Positions 9,601-18,347 of a stretch of 64,000 bases of DNA are shown in pieces. The stretch lies in the NCBI GenBank assembly GCA_023898385.1, contig CP060220.1, forward strand, positions 3,266,756 through 3,330,755. The letters are read 5' to 3'. The position numbers and the translations under genes are program-made. Source of the DNA: Pseudobdellovibrionaceae bacterium. GTDB taxonomy: Bacteria > Bdellovibrionota > Bdellovibrionia > Bdellovibrionales > UBA1609. The notes under the pieces are model-generated. The model was not told the DNA's origin and ran no database searches. It was given only the letters and a program-made list of their open reading frames with translations. Numbering within the stretch: position 1 is the stretch's first letter; the number at the start of each line of letters is the position of its first letter.

Positions 9601-10781
9601 GTGATATTAAAGTCGAAGTTAGTAGCGCTATTACCAGAACTTGGCGTTGGCGAACTAACGACCACGGTGGGGGCAGAGTTATCAACCGACACCGTCGCAC
9701 TATGCCCGCTAACCAGGTTGCCATTTCCAACTAAATCCAATCCAGTATTTGCGTTTACAATTATCCCAATGGCACCATCACCCGTACAGTTAGAAAGCGA
9801 TACCGTCGGCGAAGAAGTCAATCCATTTGTCACATTAACGGTACCGCACGTTACGCCGGATCCATGAAAACTAATATCGCTGTTTGATAGAGATACGCCT
9901 GTGGCGCCTGAGTAGTTGACATCGAAATTGTAGGTGGTCAGTGCATTTCCCGACGAGGGCGCGATGCTGCCAAACGCTACCGTCGGCGCCTCGGCATCCA
10001 TATCCAAGTTCACCACATCATCCAGCTCCGGAGTGCCCGTTGTCTGCTGGGTGATTCTTACCATTCGAGACTGAACGAGACCACCTGTGGTATCAAGATC
10101 TATGCTGGCCGAAAAGGTGCCGTCTGGCTCACATGCAATCACGCTAGGCGAATTTACATTACTCAAGTCCACGTTAATATCTACACCAGGAGAACATGTG
10201 CCCTCTAGGGTAAAAACCTCTTGCACATCATCGAGGTCGGAGTGGCTGGTGATCACTGGGCCAGCAAACTGATTGTAGATCACGGTAATTTGGTTCGCCG
10301 TACTTAAAAACCCTATTCGACTGACGCCGTAAATATTAAAAGCCTTTGTTGCGTCTTCACCGTTCACAAATCCAAGAAAACCAGTGAGATCTTCGATGAC
10401 AATGTTAAAACCACCATCGCTGCAATCCACATCGGAAGAGGGCGAAATAAATGAGTGTTCCAGCGCAGAAATAGTTTGCCCGGCAGTGGCTTCGATTTTG
10501 ATTTCTATGGTGCTTTTATCGCACTCGCCAGACACAGCGAGATTATTGCCAAGGCTGTAAATGTAGTAGGTGCTATTGAATTTATCAGATTTCGGAGGGG
10601 TCACTAGGCTGCCGGTGAAAAAACCAAACTCGGGAGTCACATTCGTACACCCGACTCCCAACAACAAAATAAAGCTCAACATCGCAGCTTTGACTAAGCT
10701 GATACTTGCGTACACTTGATGTTTAAATACTTGTATTGTCGATGGCACTAAAATGCGACCTTTCGCAAAACGTCCTTCCAA
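7359..10781 (-). CDS. Giant repeat lipoprotein, N-terminal segment
   Basis: This is the N-terminal 1140 residues of the repeat protein. A hydrophobic stretch ends in a lipobox, LLLGVGC (Cys at ~45), so it is probably a lipoprotein exported by Sec and processed by signal peptidase II. The start assigned is a TTG at 10781; a GTG at 10748 or the ATG at 10682 just before the hydrophobic core are alternatives. After ~240 residues of divergent Ig-like sequence come tandem 104-aa units ('VDNSVPTVVVGAPSPSSGNS ... TLSNCTGDGTVGITINAG'), each with a conserved cysteine pair suggesting a disulfide. The last ~25 residues are out of frame because of the lesion at ~7427. It should be read together with 846-6974 as one gene. 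An adhesin-like or stalk-like surface role is inferred from architecture. Confidence 0.8.
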   Translation of the reverse strand: MEGRFAKGRILVPSTIQVFKHQVYASISLVKAAMLSFILLLGVGCTNVTPEFGFFTGSLVTPPKSDKFNSTYYIYSLGNNLAVSGECDKSTIEIKIEATAGQTISALEHSFISPSSDVDCSDGGFNIVIEDLTGFLGFVNGEDATKAFNIYGVSRIGFLSTANQITVIYNQFAGPVITSHSDLDDVQEVFTLEGTCSPGVDINVDLSNVNSPSVIACEPDGTFSASIDLDTTGGLVQSRMVRITQQTTGTPELDDVVNLDMDAEAPTVAFGSIAPSSGNALTTYNFDVNYSGATGVSLSNSDISFHGSGVTCGTVNVTNGLTSSPTVSLSNCTGDGAIGIIVNANTGLDLVGNGNLVSGHSATVSVDNSAPTVVVSSPTPSSGNSATNFDFNITYTDASSINLTPSGVTINPSGVTCNTPVVNNGTTSTPTVTLSNCTGDGTVGITINAGTADDGTNPNTVSAASATATVDNSVPTVVVSAPSPSSGNSSDNFVFNVTYTGATNFNLLPAGVTVNPSGVTCDTPVVNSGTTSTPTVTLSNCTGDGTVGITINAGTADDGTNPNTASAASATATVDNSVPTVVVGAPSPSSGNSSDNFVFNVTYTGATNFNLLPAGVTVNPSGVTCDTPVVNSGTTSTPTVTLSNCTGDGTVGITINAGTADDGTNPNTASAASATATVDNSVPTVVVSAPSPSSGNSSDNFVFNVTYTGATNFNLLPAGVSINAAGVTCDTPVVNSGTTSTPTVTLSNCTGDGTVGITINAGTADDGINPNTASAASATATVDNSVPTVVVGAPSPSSGNSSDNFVFNVTYTGATNFNLLPAGVSINAAGVTCDTPVVNSGTTSTPTVTLSNCTGDGTVGITINAALTDDGINPNTASAASATATVDNSVPTVVVGAPSPSSGNSSDNFVFNVTYTGATNFNLLPAGVSINAAGVTCDTPVVNNGTTSTPTVTLSNCTGDGTVGITINAGTADDGTNPNTASAASATATVDNSVPTVVVGAPSPSSGNSSDNFVFNVTYTGATNFNLLPAGVSINAAGVTCDTPVVNSGTTSTPTVTLSNCTGDGTVGITINAGTADDGINPNTASAASATATVDNSVPTVVVGAPSPSSGNSSDSFSNAIPVLLILIFSLPGSLSMLPE

Positions 10782-10969
10782 CTTCTTAATTTTATTCGGC
10801 TTAGGTCGGGAATTTCTTTAGCAAATAAAAGAAATAAGAGAGATTTTTCTGATTTTTCACAGGGGGATGCGTAGCGAGCGCCTCGCCCGTCACATTATGG
10901 CAACATTCTATGATTGAAACAAATGGGTTTCTCAATTTGAGACAATTTTAGGTCAATTATAAACTTATT

Positions 10970-11500
10970 TTATTTGCTTCGGTATTTACCCACAAATACG
11001 CCCCCTCCACACTCGGGGATTCCGTACAAAAAAAGGTTAAGGTGTCGGGCACCGCCAGACTTATACACTTCAAATAGGGCCATCAACTGTTGGGTCAGCG
11101 TCAGATTATTTTTTACGGGACAATTTGGATCTTCCAGCACTTCATCTTGCTGAAAAACGACATAACTGCCCTGACTTTGGGCGCGGTATAACACCGAACG
11201 ATAACAAGACTCCACAGGGCGCGCGAGGGGATTATCCACAGTCAGTTGTTGAGCCTTCGCAAACCAAAGATCCACCGAAAGTTGTTCGTAGTAGGATTGC
11301 TCTTGCCAAAACTTTTGCTGCTCTTCAATTTGCTCCACGGTCCAGCTGTCGCAAAATCCGCCTGTAAATTCCCAGTGACCAACTAGGTCTCTGTGCTCGG
11401 GCGCCAAGCCTGGTGGCGGCAACAGTGCGAGGGCATCAAAGCCCATAGTGGCAAATACGATCAGTAAAAAAGTGCGAATATAAAAAATCATAAAATACAC
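10970..11500 (-). CDS. Small secreted protein of unknown function
   Basis: A 176-aa protein with a hydrophobic N-terminus (about residues 5-26) that looks like a signal peptide. The mature region has 'RDLVGHWEFTGGFCDSW', a Trp/Gly-rich opening resembling lipocalin-like or 'GxWxxxG' beta-barrel folds, four further cysteines, and a C-terminal 'ECGGGVFVGKYRSK'. I do not recognise the family; lipocalin-like is a guess from the opening motif. It stands alone between the giant lipoprotein gene and the divergent ROK gene. Export to the periplasm is the only confident statement. Confidence 0.7.
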   Translation of the reverse strand: MYFMIFYIRTFLLIVFATMGFDALALLPPPGLAPEHRDLVGHWEFTGGFCDSWTVEQIEEQQKFWQEQSYYEQLSVDLWFAKAQQLTVDNPLARPVESCYRSVLYRAQSQGSYVVFQQDEVLEDPNCPVKNNLTLTQQLMALFEVYKSGGARHLNLFLYGIPECGGGVFVGKYRSK

Positions 11501-11606
11501 TCCATAGCTAAATCGAGCGGTCTGTCTCGATCTTGAGTCTATCGATTCTTTTTCTTCTTACGCAAGGCAATGTTGAAATCTAGTTGTTCCTGACTACCAT
11601 GGTGGT

Positions 11607-12578
11607 ATGTCTAGACTTATGTCCACCTCACACTCTCAATCAGAATCCCACGTATTGGCCTTTGATCTGGGCGGCACCAAGGTGGCCGCAGCCATAGTGG
11701 CTCGCGACGGCACGATCGTTCAAGAGTTGAAAGAACCGGTCAAGTTAGACCAAGGGCCCAAAGGTCTAGTTGAGCAAATGATGCACTTGAGCCAAAGTCT
11801 TCCGCTCAAGCAATATTCAATAAGAGTGGCCGGTGTGGCATCAGCGGGACCTCTTGATCCAAAGCAGGGATTGTTGTTGAACCCCACAAACTTTCTCACA
11901 GAAGGCCAGGGTTGGGGTGTTGTTCCGCTCGTCGAGCTTCTCACTCGGGCGTTATCAATGCCAGTGGTGCTTGAAAATGATGCTGCAGCGGCAGCACTGG
12001 CAGAGAATTGGCTCGGGCAAGGTCAGGGCGTGGAAAATCTAGTGGTGATGACTCTTGGTACAGGCCTTGGTGTGGCGGCCATTGCCAATGGCGCACTTGT
12101 GCGAAGTGGTCGTGGGCTGCATCCAGAAGCCGGACATGTGACACTAAAATTCGACGATACCACAGCCCTTTGCAACTGTGGTCGCTTCGGATGTGCAGAG
12201 GCCTATTTGTCGGGGCCTCATTTCGCCAGACGCGCTTCATCGAGGTGGGGCTCATCACCTCTTTCGGCAAACTACATAGCAGAAAGAGCCCAAGCCGGTG
12301 ACGCCCACGCACTGGCCGCATTTTCAGAATACGCCCAGCAGATGGCCGCGGCCATGGCCAATTATTGTGTGTTATATGGTCCAGAGATCATCGTATTGGC
12401 TGGAGGATTTTCGCGGGCAGTACCCCTCTACTTGGACCAGGCGAAAGGGCACCTTCAGCAGCAGCTGGCCCGTCGGCGAGAGGACGTTGACTTGATGCCG
12501 CAGCTTAAAATATCAAGGTTTCAAGAAGAAGCAGGTGTGCTGGGTGCGGCGCGAGTGGCGTTCGCTGAGTTGACCTAG
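11607..12578 (+). CDS. ROK-family sugar kinase (glucokinase-like)
   Basis: A 323-aa ROK (repressor, ORF, kinase) protein. The N-terminal phosphate-binding motif 'AFDLGGTKVAAA' lies at ~18-29, with the catalytic-loop 'ENDAAAAALAE' mid-protein. The ROK signature region 'HPEAGH' is followed by a zinc-binding cluster 'CNCGRFGCAE' at ~188-197. It lacks an N-terminal HTH, so it should be a cytoplasmic ATP-dependent hexose kinase (glucokinase or N-acetylhexosamine type) rather than a NagC-like repressor. The substrate cannot be settled from sequence. The start could be the ATG at 11607 or the one at 11619. It is transcribed alone or together with the following ATPase gene. Confidence 0.85.
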   Translation: MSRLMSTSHSQSESHVLAFDLGGTKVAAAIVARDGTIVQELKEPVKLDQGPKGLVEQMMHLSQSLPLKQYSIRVAGVASAGPLDPKQGLLLNPTNFLTEGQGWGVVPLVELLTRALSMPVVLENDAAAAALAENWLGQGQGVENLVVMTLGTGLGVAAIANGALVRSGRGLHPEAGHVTLKFDDTTALCNCGRFGCAEAYLSGPHFARRASSRWGSSPLSANYIAERAQAGDAHALAAFSEYAQQMAAAMANYCVLYGPEIIVLAGGFSRAVPLYLDQAKGHLQQQLARRREDVDLMPQLKISRFQEEAGVLGAARVAFAELT

Positions 12579-12655
12579 GGACCTGTTCTCAGCAAAAATA
12601 AAGCAGATATTTTTGTAATAATTTTTTGTTTAGTTTTCTTAAAGAAAGGCCATTG

Positions 12656-13264
12656 ATGACAAGCGGCTATCAACCCACAAATCATTCCTGTCGAATAGTG
12701 CTCACAGGCGGCCCTGGCGGTGGAAAAACCACAGCGGCAGACCTATTACGCCGCGAAATTGGTGATGAAATCGTCATTGTGCCAGAGGCTGCGACCATGC
12801 TTTTTCGTGGCGGATTCCCACGCAGCCACGAGCCCCATGCCAAGCGGGCCGCCCAACGGGCCATTTTTCACGTTCAAAGAAATTTAGAGGATGTTTATTC
12901 TTGGCTTTATTCTGATCGCATTCTATTGTGCGACCGAGGAACCGTAGATAGCAGTGTTTACTGGCCTCAGATCGATGGCGATTTTTTCACATCGGTAGGC
13001 ACGACGGTCACTCAAGAGCTCAATAGATATTCATCTGTGATTTTCTTCGAAAGTGCTGCAGTGGGTGGGTTGGACATTGAAGGAGGGAATCCTGTGCGTA
13101 CAGAAGACATTGCCGAAGCCCAAGAACTGGATCGAAAATTACATGGCGTATGGAGTCAGCATCCAAATTTTTATTACCTACCTCACCAAAAATCTTTTTT
13201 TCAAAAACTCGATACGGCCCTTAAAATTATGCAAAAAATAATTAATGGTCGAGGAGCTGCGTGA
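12656..13264 (+). CDS. AAA_28-type P-loop ATPase (NadR/thymidylate-kinase-like)
   Basis: About 202 aa from the ATG at 12656, which has AAAGAAAGG just upstream; an in-frame TTG at 12626 would add 10 residues. The Walker A motif is 'GGPGGGKTT' at ~18-26 and a Walker-B/acidic segment is 'LLCDRGTVDSSVYWP'. The whole resembles AAA_28 proteins (ATP-binding proteins related to the kinase domain of NadR). The substrate is unknown; a small-molecule or nucleotide kinase role is possible. Its stop codon overlaps the GTG start of the hybrid histidine kinase (GTGA), which suggests translational coupling and possibly a common pathway. Confidence 0.75.
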   Translation: MTSGYQPTNHSCRIVLTGGPGGGKTTAADLLRREIGDEIVIVPEAATMLFRGGFPRSHEPHAKRAAQRAIFHVQRNLEDVYSWLYSDRILLCDRGTVDSSVYWPQIDGDFFTSVGTTVTQELNRYSSVIFFESAAVGGLDIEGGNPVRTEDIAEAQELDRKLHGVWSQHPNFYYLPHQKSFFQKLDTALKIMQKIINGRGAA

Positions 13265-15162
13265 ACGAAGTTTCTGGTGTAGTCACCAAAAGCCTTATTC
13301 AATTTTTGGACAGTGAAAGACGTCAAACAGACTTAGTCATTGAAAAGACCAACGCCAAAATGTTCGAATCAGAAGCGCATGATCGGCACACGTTGATGGT
13401 CTCATCAACCCGGGTGGGCTGGAATTACTTTTGTGCTTTTGTAGAAAATATGGATTTGCATCTTGATGATCCGAACTGGCCCACCAAGTTTGCCAAACTG
13501 TCTTTTACAAAAGGTTTTGAGTGGTTTCAGTATTTTAGGCCCATCATGACAATGGGGATTGATCCAAGGCGCATCTACGCAGTTGTGGTGAGATGGGGCG
13601 GGCCTCAGTATTTTCGAATAATGAACACCTATTATAAAGATTTGGCTTCTGGAGAACTTGAAGTGGGGATGACCATTGATCCCACTTATCGAGGGTTGCC
13701 GCGGCTATTTGAGATCATAGGCGAAATTTTAGTTTATTTTCCCAAAGTATTTTCGTTGCCGCCGGCTGAAGTGAATAAAGAGATCCATCCGCACCAAGCC
13801 ACTTTTACAGTTAAACTAGATAATCCCCATTCATTTTGGCCTAAGGCAAAGCACTATCTTTATTTGGTGACTCATCCCAGAGAAGCATTAACGCTGCTAA
13901 AATCAAGAGACGAATTTCTGTACGACAACTGCATGAGGCTATTGGCCTCAGAGAATACATTACTTGAGCAACAAGCTCGGCTTGAAGAGCGGGTAAGAGA
14001 GAGAACGGCGGCATTAGAAAATGCCAATGAAGCCAAGTCATTGTTTCTGGCGAGTATGAGTCACGAAATTAGAACGCCGCTAAATGCCATTTTGGGGTTT
14101 GCTCATTTGCTAGTGGATTCCAAAATAACTGAGCGCGAAAGGGTTGAGTTTGGCGAGGCCGTGTATCGAAATGGTGAGGTCTTATTGAGAATCATTGACG
14201 ATATTCTTGATTTGGCCAAAGTGGAATCCGGTCAAATGGCGCTTAGCAAAGTGGATTTTCCCTTTCGGCGCACTCTAGAAGAAGTACTTGATGTTTACTA
14301 CAAAAAGGCCTCAAGCAAGGGCCTTGAGATGTCTTGCGAGTTTCATCAATCCGCACCACCCGCATTGTATTCAGATCCGGTTCGGGTTCGTCAAATCTTT
14401 GGTAACTTGTTGGATAACGCCATTAAATACAGCGACAAGGGCAAAATACGAGTAGATGTATGGGGTGATCAACAAAAAGGGGTCACTTGTATTGTCATCG
14501 AAGACACAGGGGTGGGAATTGGGGCTGAAAGATTTGAATCCATATTTGAACCCTTTGCCCGTGGAGAGATGTCCGCTGTTAGAAAGATTCCAGGAACCGG
14601 GCTTGGATTACCATTGTCGCGCCGACTTGCAAGAGCATTAGGGGGTGATGTAGTTTTAAAACGCTCCACGCCTGATAGCGGGTCGGTGTTTAGCCTTCAG
14701 CTGCCGGCTAAGTTCGACCAGTCCGATGCAAAGGCTGGCGTGGCTGGCGTTGTGAACCTAGGCCAACCATTGTCTCCCGCCGATGATGAACTCAATCACT
14801 TTTTGGATGGAATCTCTGTATTGGTAGTAGAAGACAACGACGACAATCAACTTTTGATTAGTCTGTTGTTAAAAAAACGAGGCGGTAGGGTGGTCATAGC
14901 TCAAAATGGGCAAGTGGCTCTAGAAGAGCTTGAAGCCAACAGCTATGATTTGGTTTTGATGGATTTGCAAATGCCAGTTCTCGACGGTTATGAAACCATT
15001 CGGCGCTTGCGGAAAAATAGCTACATGGGCAAAGTGTTTGCCATCACCGCTCATGCCATGAAGGACGAGCGAGACAAGGCCTTGGCTGCGGGGTTTGACG
15101 ATTACCTCACGAAACCCATCGATATAGGGCTCCTGTATCAAAAAATTCAAGAGGGCCTTTGA
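13261..15162 (+). CDS. Hybrid histidine kinase with unknown N-terminal sensor and C-terminal receiver
   Basis: 633 aa with a GTG start overlapping the upstream stop and a GAGGAG ribosome binding site. Residues ~40-200 form a globular soluble domain without membrane segments that I do not recognise; conserved-looking pieces include 'GFEWFQYFRPIMTMG' and 'DPTYRGLPRLFEIIGE'. A coiled-coil linker follows at ~225-260, then the HisKA H-box 'SHEIRTPLNAI' with phospho-acceptor His268 and a HATPase_c domain (N-box 'NLLDNAIKY', G1 'DTGVGIG', G2 'GTGLGLPLSRR'). A receiver domain at ~510-633 has the acidic pocket 'VVEDNDDN', phospho-acceptor Asp568 in 'LMDLQMP' and Lys in 'LTKPI'. The kinase is cytoplasmic, and phosphorelay to an unlinked Hpt or response regulator is expected. 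Confidence 0.9.
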   Translation: MNEVSGVVTKSLIQFLDSERRQTDLVIEKTNAKMFESEAHDRHTLMVSSTRVGWNYFCAFVENMDLHLDDPNWPTKFAKLSFTKGFEWFQYFRPIMTMGIDPRRIYAVVVRWGGPQYFRIMNTYYKDLASGELEVGMTIDPTYRGLPRLFEIIGEILVYFPKVFSLPPAEVNKEIHPHQATFTVKLDNPHSFWPKAKHYLYLVTHPREALTLLKSRDEFLYDNCMRLLASENTLLEQQARLEERVRERTAALENANEAKSLFLASMSHEIRTPLNAILGFAHLLVDSKITERERVEFGEAVYRNGEVLLRIIDDILDLAKVESGQMALSKVDFPFRRTLEEVLDVYYKKASSKGLEMSCEFHQSAPPALYSDPVRVRQIFGNLLDNAIKYSDKGKIRVDVWGDQQKGVTCIVIEDTGVGIGAERFESIFEPFARGEMSAVRKIPGTGLGLPLSRRLARALGGDVVLKRSTPDSGSVFSLQLPAKFDQSDAKAGVAGVVNLGQPLSPADDELNHFLDGISVLVVEDNDDNQLLISLLLKKRGGRVVIAQNGQVALEELEANSYDLVLMDLQMPVLDGYETIRRLRKNSYMGKVFAITAHAMKDERDKALAAGFDDYLTKPIDIGLLYQKIQEGL

Positions 15163-15299
15163 TCTGTAATTAAGATCTTTTTACATTCATTGACGCAGTG
15201 TCGCGTTTAGACATATTTCAAATAGCCATTCCGAGATTGCTCTTGGTCGTTTCCGGCGTAGTCTCACTTATCGAACATATAGTTTCTTGGGGAGGGAAT

Positions 15300-15902
15300 A
15301 TGAAGTTACGTGCAATGGCCATGGGCTTGGCGTTTTTTAGTTTAATCGGTGCTGCGCATGCAGGCGAAATGTCATGGCAAGAAAAGCTTGAAAATTATCG
15401 GGAAGAAATCAAAGGACGTTCAATACGAAACCTATACTTTTTTGATTTGACCTACCAGTCGGCAAAGATCTCAGCCACATGTACAGCCAGCACGGCCGTT
15501 GTGGGTGCCACTTTTGTCAGCGAATCCATGCCTGTGTTTGGGGTCATCTCTGAGGGGATCGCGAGTATCACAAGCTCAGAGTATGAAGTGTTTGATGCGG
15601 AGTCTTTTTTGAGCCTGGAAACGGCCGCTGGTGTTGGTCGTGGCGCATTGGGTGGCGCCGTTGTTGGTACGGCAGAGGTCTTTGAGTTTTTGCTACTGTG
15701 GTTGGCAGGAGAAGAAGACCAGAGTTTTAAAGCGCTTAAGAAAGTCTATGGCGGAACCGTGGCCACGGCAGAGGCGCTATTTGCCGAACAAAGCCAGTGC
15801 CTCATGTCGTTCTCAAAGCTGATCCTAGTTTTAAAAGAAATTGATAGCCGGGAAACAGACCCGAGAAATCTTTACTTCACTGATGAAGAGATCATGCCTT
15901 AA
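15300..15902 (+). CDS. Exported protein of unknown function
   Basis: About 200 aa starting at the ATG at 15300, chosen because GGGGAGGG precedes it and it places a signal peptide (MKLRAMAMGLAFFSLIGAAHA, cleaved before GEM) at the N-terminus. An in-frame ATG at 15198 would add a hydrophobic extension without a good binding site. The mature part contains Ala/Gly/Val-rich amphipathic or hydrophobic stretches ('AAGVGRGALGGAVVGTAEV') and two or three cysteines. No family is recognised. Probably periplasmic or outer-membrane associated. Confidence 0.7.
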   Translation: MKLRAMAMGLAFFSLIGAAHAGEMSWQEKLENYREEIKGRSIRNLYFFDLTYQSAKISATCTASTAVVGATFVSESMPVFGVISEGIASITSSEYEVFDAESFLSLETAAGVGRGALGGAVVGTAEVFEFLLLWLAGEEDQSFKALKKVYGGTVATAEALFAEQSQCLMSFSKLILVLKEIDSRETDPRNLYFTDEEIMP

Positions 15903-15965
15903 TAGATAAAAAGTCGTGACATCGGCCTTCTTAATTTGTATAGTCAAATAAATTTGGAGGGCCGC

Positions 15966-16481
15966 ATGACACCCGTTCACTTTCATCTATTCATTAATCA
16001 TTTTCCACTATTCACAATTGCAACTGCCACGCTGTTCTTTGTCTTTGCCATCTACCGCAAAGACCCGCCGCTTCGTTCGTTTGCACTGATTGTGCTGGCC
16101 ATCGTTTCATTTATGGCGGTACCCACCTACTTTTCGGGCGAAGGAGCTGAAGAAATAGTTGAGAAAATGTCTGGCTATTCAGAGTCACTTTTAGAGGCCC
16201 ACGAAGAAGCCGGTGAAGTGGCTATGGTCCTGTCAGTGATTTTAGGAGTACTGGCTATGGTGACTTTTTTGATGGGACGTCGCCCGGCTTCAAGTATCTT
16301 AGACAAAGTCGTGGTATTGGCTTCAATCATCGCGATAGTCGGGTTACTCAATGCCGGTCGCCTCGGAGGCCTTATCAAGCACGATGAAATTCGAGAGGGC
16401 AGCCTGCCTGTAGTCAATAGCCAAGAAGTCGACGAGTCAAATGATGACCGGTACGAAGGGTACGAAGAAGATCACCAGTAG
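15966..16481 (+). CDS. Small four-helix inner-membrane protein
   Basis: 171 aa from the ATG at 15966, preceded by GGAGGG. Four hydrophobic segments are visible (about residues 8-28, 38-55, 80-100 and 113-132), and the tail is acidic and charged (ending EGYEEDHQ). The first segment contains 'HFHLFINHFPLF', a His-rich opening typical of DUF2231-like or cytochrome-like membrane proteins. It may be a small redox or transport-associated membrane protein, but no function can be assigned. No obvious partner lies next to it. Confidence 0.7.
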   Translation: MTPVHFHLFINHFPLFTIATATLFFVFAIYRKDPPLRSFALIVLAIVSFMAVPTYFSGEGAEEIVEKMSGYSESLLEAHEEAGEVAMVLSVILGVLAMVTFLMGRRPASSILDKVVVLASIIAIVGLLNAGRLGGLIKHDEIREGSLPVVNSQEVDESNDDRYEGYEEDHQ

Positions 16482-16577
16482 CAATTGCACATGGCGTAGG
16501 TGAGCCAGTGCAGCTTTAAGAGCATTTCAAAAATCCTACAATTTGTAGACAATGGAGTGGAGAAGGGGAACTCGGAT

Positions 16578-17240
16578 TTAGAGAACCTTTCGAAGGAGAA
16601 TTCTGGTCTCCCCTCCGTCAGTCATTTCGGTGCCAGTGATTTGAAATCCTTCTTTGATACTCAGTAAAAGCATGGACTTCCATTGGTTTAAGGTTTTTGC
16701 TTCCACAGCGGCAAATCCTTGAATCCGACACCAATGGTGTTGATGGCGCATAAGCTCTTGGCCAAGACCATAACCCCGGTATTCTTCATTTACTGCACCA
16801 AGCCAGCTATAGAATCTCATTTTGTCGAGTTCGTACCCCAGTTTAAATCCTACAGTTTTACCGGAGTGACTCGCACTAAGGAGCAAAATACGTTTTTCTT
16901 TCTCCAATTTGGTGAGTAGTTTTTCAAAACTAAGGTCTTCGAAACTCAACTTTGCCACCTCAAAGATATCTCTAAGGTCTTCGAGTGAGGGATTTTCAAT
17001 GAGGTCCAGAGAGAAAGTCACAGGGGCAAAGCGCGGGCCAGGCTCACCATTGATTTCAATGGTTTCAAAAAACATTTCTTTTGGCCGCACCCAAAGAGGG
17101 CCGATGGCATTTTCGAAAAGGGCTTCATACAGCGCCAGTGTCTCAACGGACTCACTATGATGAACTTCCCCTAAGTATTTATAGAGTTGACCTTTGTAGT
17201 GGCGATAGAGATTGGTGGAGAAGTCGTATTTTTCTGACAT
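16578..17240 (-). CDS. GNAT-family N-acetyltransferase
   Basis: About 220 aa from the ATG at 17240 (GAGG upstream); a TTG at 17279 would add 13 residues. The C-terminal half has the GNAT acetyl-CoA-binding signature, with 'VNEEYRGYGLGQELMRHQ' fitting the Q/RxxGxG/A loop after beta-4. The beta-4/beta-5 segments and 'GFAAVEAKTLNQWKSMLLL' are typical of the fold. The N-terminal half (~100 aa) is family-specific. The substrate is unknown. It lies 3' to the desaturase gene on the same strand, possibly in one transcript. Confidence 0.75.
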   Translation of the reverse strand: MSEKYDFSTNLYRHYKGQLYKYLGEVHHSESVETLALYEALFENAIGPLWVRPKEMFFETIEINGEPGPRFAPVTFSLDLIENPSLEDLRDIFEVAKLSFEDLSFEKLLTKLEKEKRILLLSASHSGKTVGFKLGYELDKMRFYSWLGAVNEEYRGYGLGQELMRHQHHWCRIQGFAAVEAKTLNQWKSMLLLSIKEGFQITGTEMTDGGETRILLRKVL

Positions 17241-17293
17241 GGCGAGAATGACCTCATCATAAAGTGGAGTCACTGGCAACGCCTAAGGTGTTC

Positions 17294-18187
17294 TCAGGCA
17301 AAATAGGGTTTCTTTAACAGGTACGGCATGGATCGCACGTAGCCCCTATCTAGAGTGGGGTAGGTAATATTGTGCTGAGTGAGTTCGAATTTGGTTTTAA
17401 GTTTTCCATGGGGAATGGCTGGATACATGTGGTGAACCCCGTGATAGTTGATGTGACTCCAAATCCACTCCAGAATGGGATGGGTTTTTACCACCCATGC
17501 GTGTGCCTGATTTTTTTGGTGCTGAGTATGGCTTGGAAGTCCGCGGTGGTCAGCGGCGTATCGAGCTGAAAAGACGAGCGGGAGAGTGAGATGAAATCCC
17601 AACAACGCAAGGAGGGCAGAGATGTTGAGGGAGTGAACAAAAATGGCCACAAACAAAAAAGCGACAATCATGGAGAAAAGATCATAAAAAACTTCTCTTT
17701 TCACACGGCGGTTCAAATTTTGCCAGTGCATTATCTGCGAGAATAATTCATTGAAATGGAGTTGGCTGTATCTAATGGCGCCAAAGAGAACAAACAAAAT
17801 GGGCGAGCCTCTATGGAAGAAATACTCGGGATCATTTTCTCCTGTATGGGCCAGTTGGTGATGCGACAAATGAATCTTTTTTCCCGCATAGAATGGCAAC
17901 AGTGATGCCGTGCTAAAGGCCACTCCAAAGAAGTCATTTATTTTTTTATTGGGATGCAGATTTCTGTGCATGGCCTCGTGTCCTAAAACTCCGAGACCGA
18001 CCAGTAAAATGCTGATTCCAAAGCCCGCCAAGACAGACAGGAGCAACTGAGTGACGGTCCAAGGGGTTTGCCCAGGATCAATTCTCATAAAGAGCAAAAA
18101 ACTCAGGCTGCCAGCAATAAACAATAAGCCCTTTGCGATGTTTTTCTGCCCTTCTTTTGCAGTTAATCGAAAAGAGTCTCGATGCAT
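17294..18187 (-). CDS. Membrane fatty-acid desaturase / hydroxylase
   Basis: 297 aa from the ATG at 18187, which has a strong purine-rich site (AAGGGGGGCGG) upstream; a TTG at 18238 would extend it by 17 residues. The three histidine boxes of the integral-membrane desaturase superfamily are clear: HEAMH near residue 70, HLSHH near 105 and HGVHH near 255. The protein has at least four membrane segments between them. It should bind two irons and desaturate or hydroxylate acyl chains at the inner membrane. It is divergent from an alpha-oxoamine synthase with a shared ~160-bp promoter region, so a role in modifying the acyl chain or long-chain base of a sphingolipid is a reasonable inference. Confidence 0.85.
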   Translation of the reverse strand: MHRDSFRLTAKEGQKNIAKGLLFIAGSLSFLLFMRIDPGQTPWTVTQLLLSVLAGFGISILLVGLGVLGHEAMHRNLHPNKKINDFFGVAFSTASLLPFYAGKKIHLSHHQLAHTGENDPEYFFHRGSPILFVLFGAIRYSQLHFNELFSQIMHWQNLNRRVKREVFYDLFSMIVAFLFVAIFVHSLNISALLALLGFHLTLPLVFSARYAADHRGLPSHTQHQKNQAHAWVVKTHPILEWIWSHINYHGVHHMYPAIPHGKLKTKFELTQHNITYPTLDRGYVRSMPYLLKKPYFA

Positions 18188-18347
18188 GCGCCGCCCCCCC
18201 TTTTTTTTGGCGTGAAGATAATCTATTTCTAGGCCCAATTTTAGACAACTAAGTCACCATTTTTAATGTGATATTTTCAATTTTTCTAAAGCAGTTGCGT
18301 CTATTGGCGAAATGATTTCAATATGACCTTCGGGGAGGGGTTGAAGC

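Noticed and set aside
4522..9867. Series of ~103-codon plus-strand open frames with 312-bp spacing
   Set aside because: They are the antisense of the repeat array in the giant lipoprotein gene; their regularity simply mirrors the repeats and their sequence has no independent protein character.
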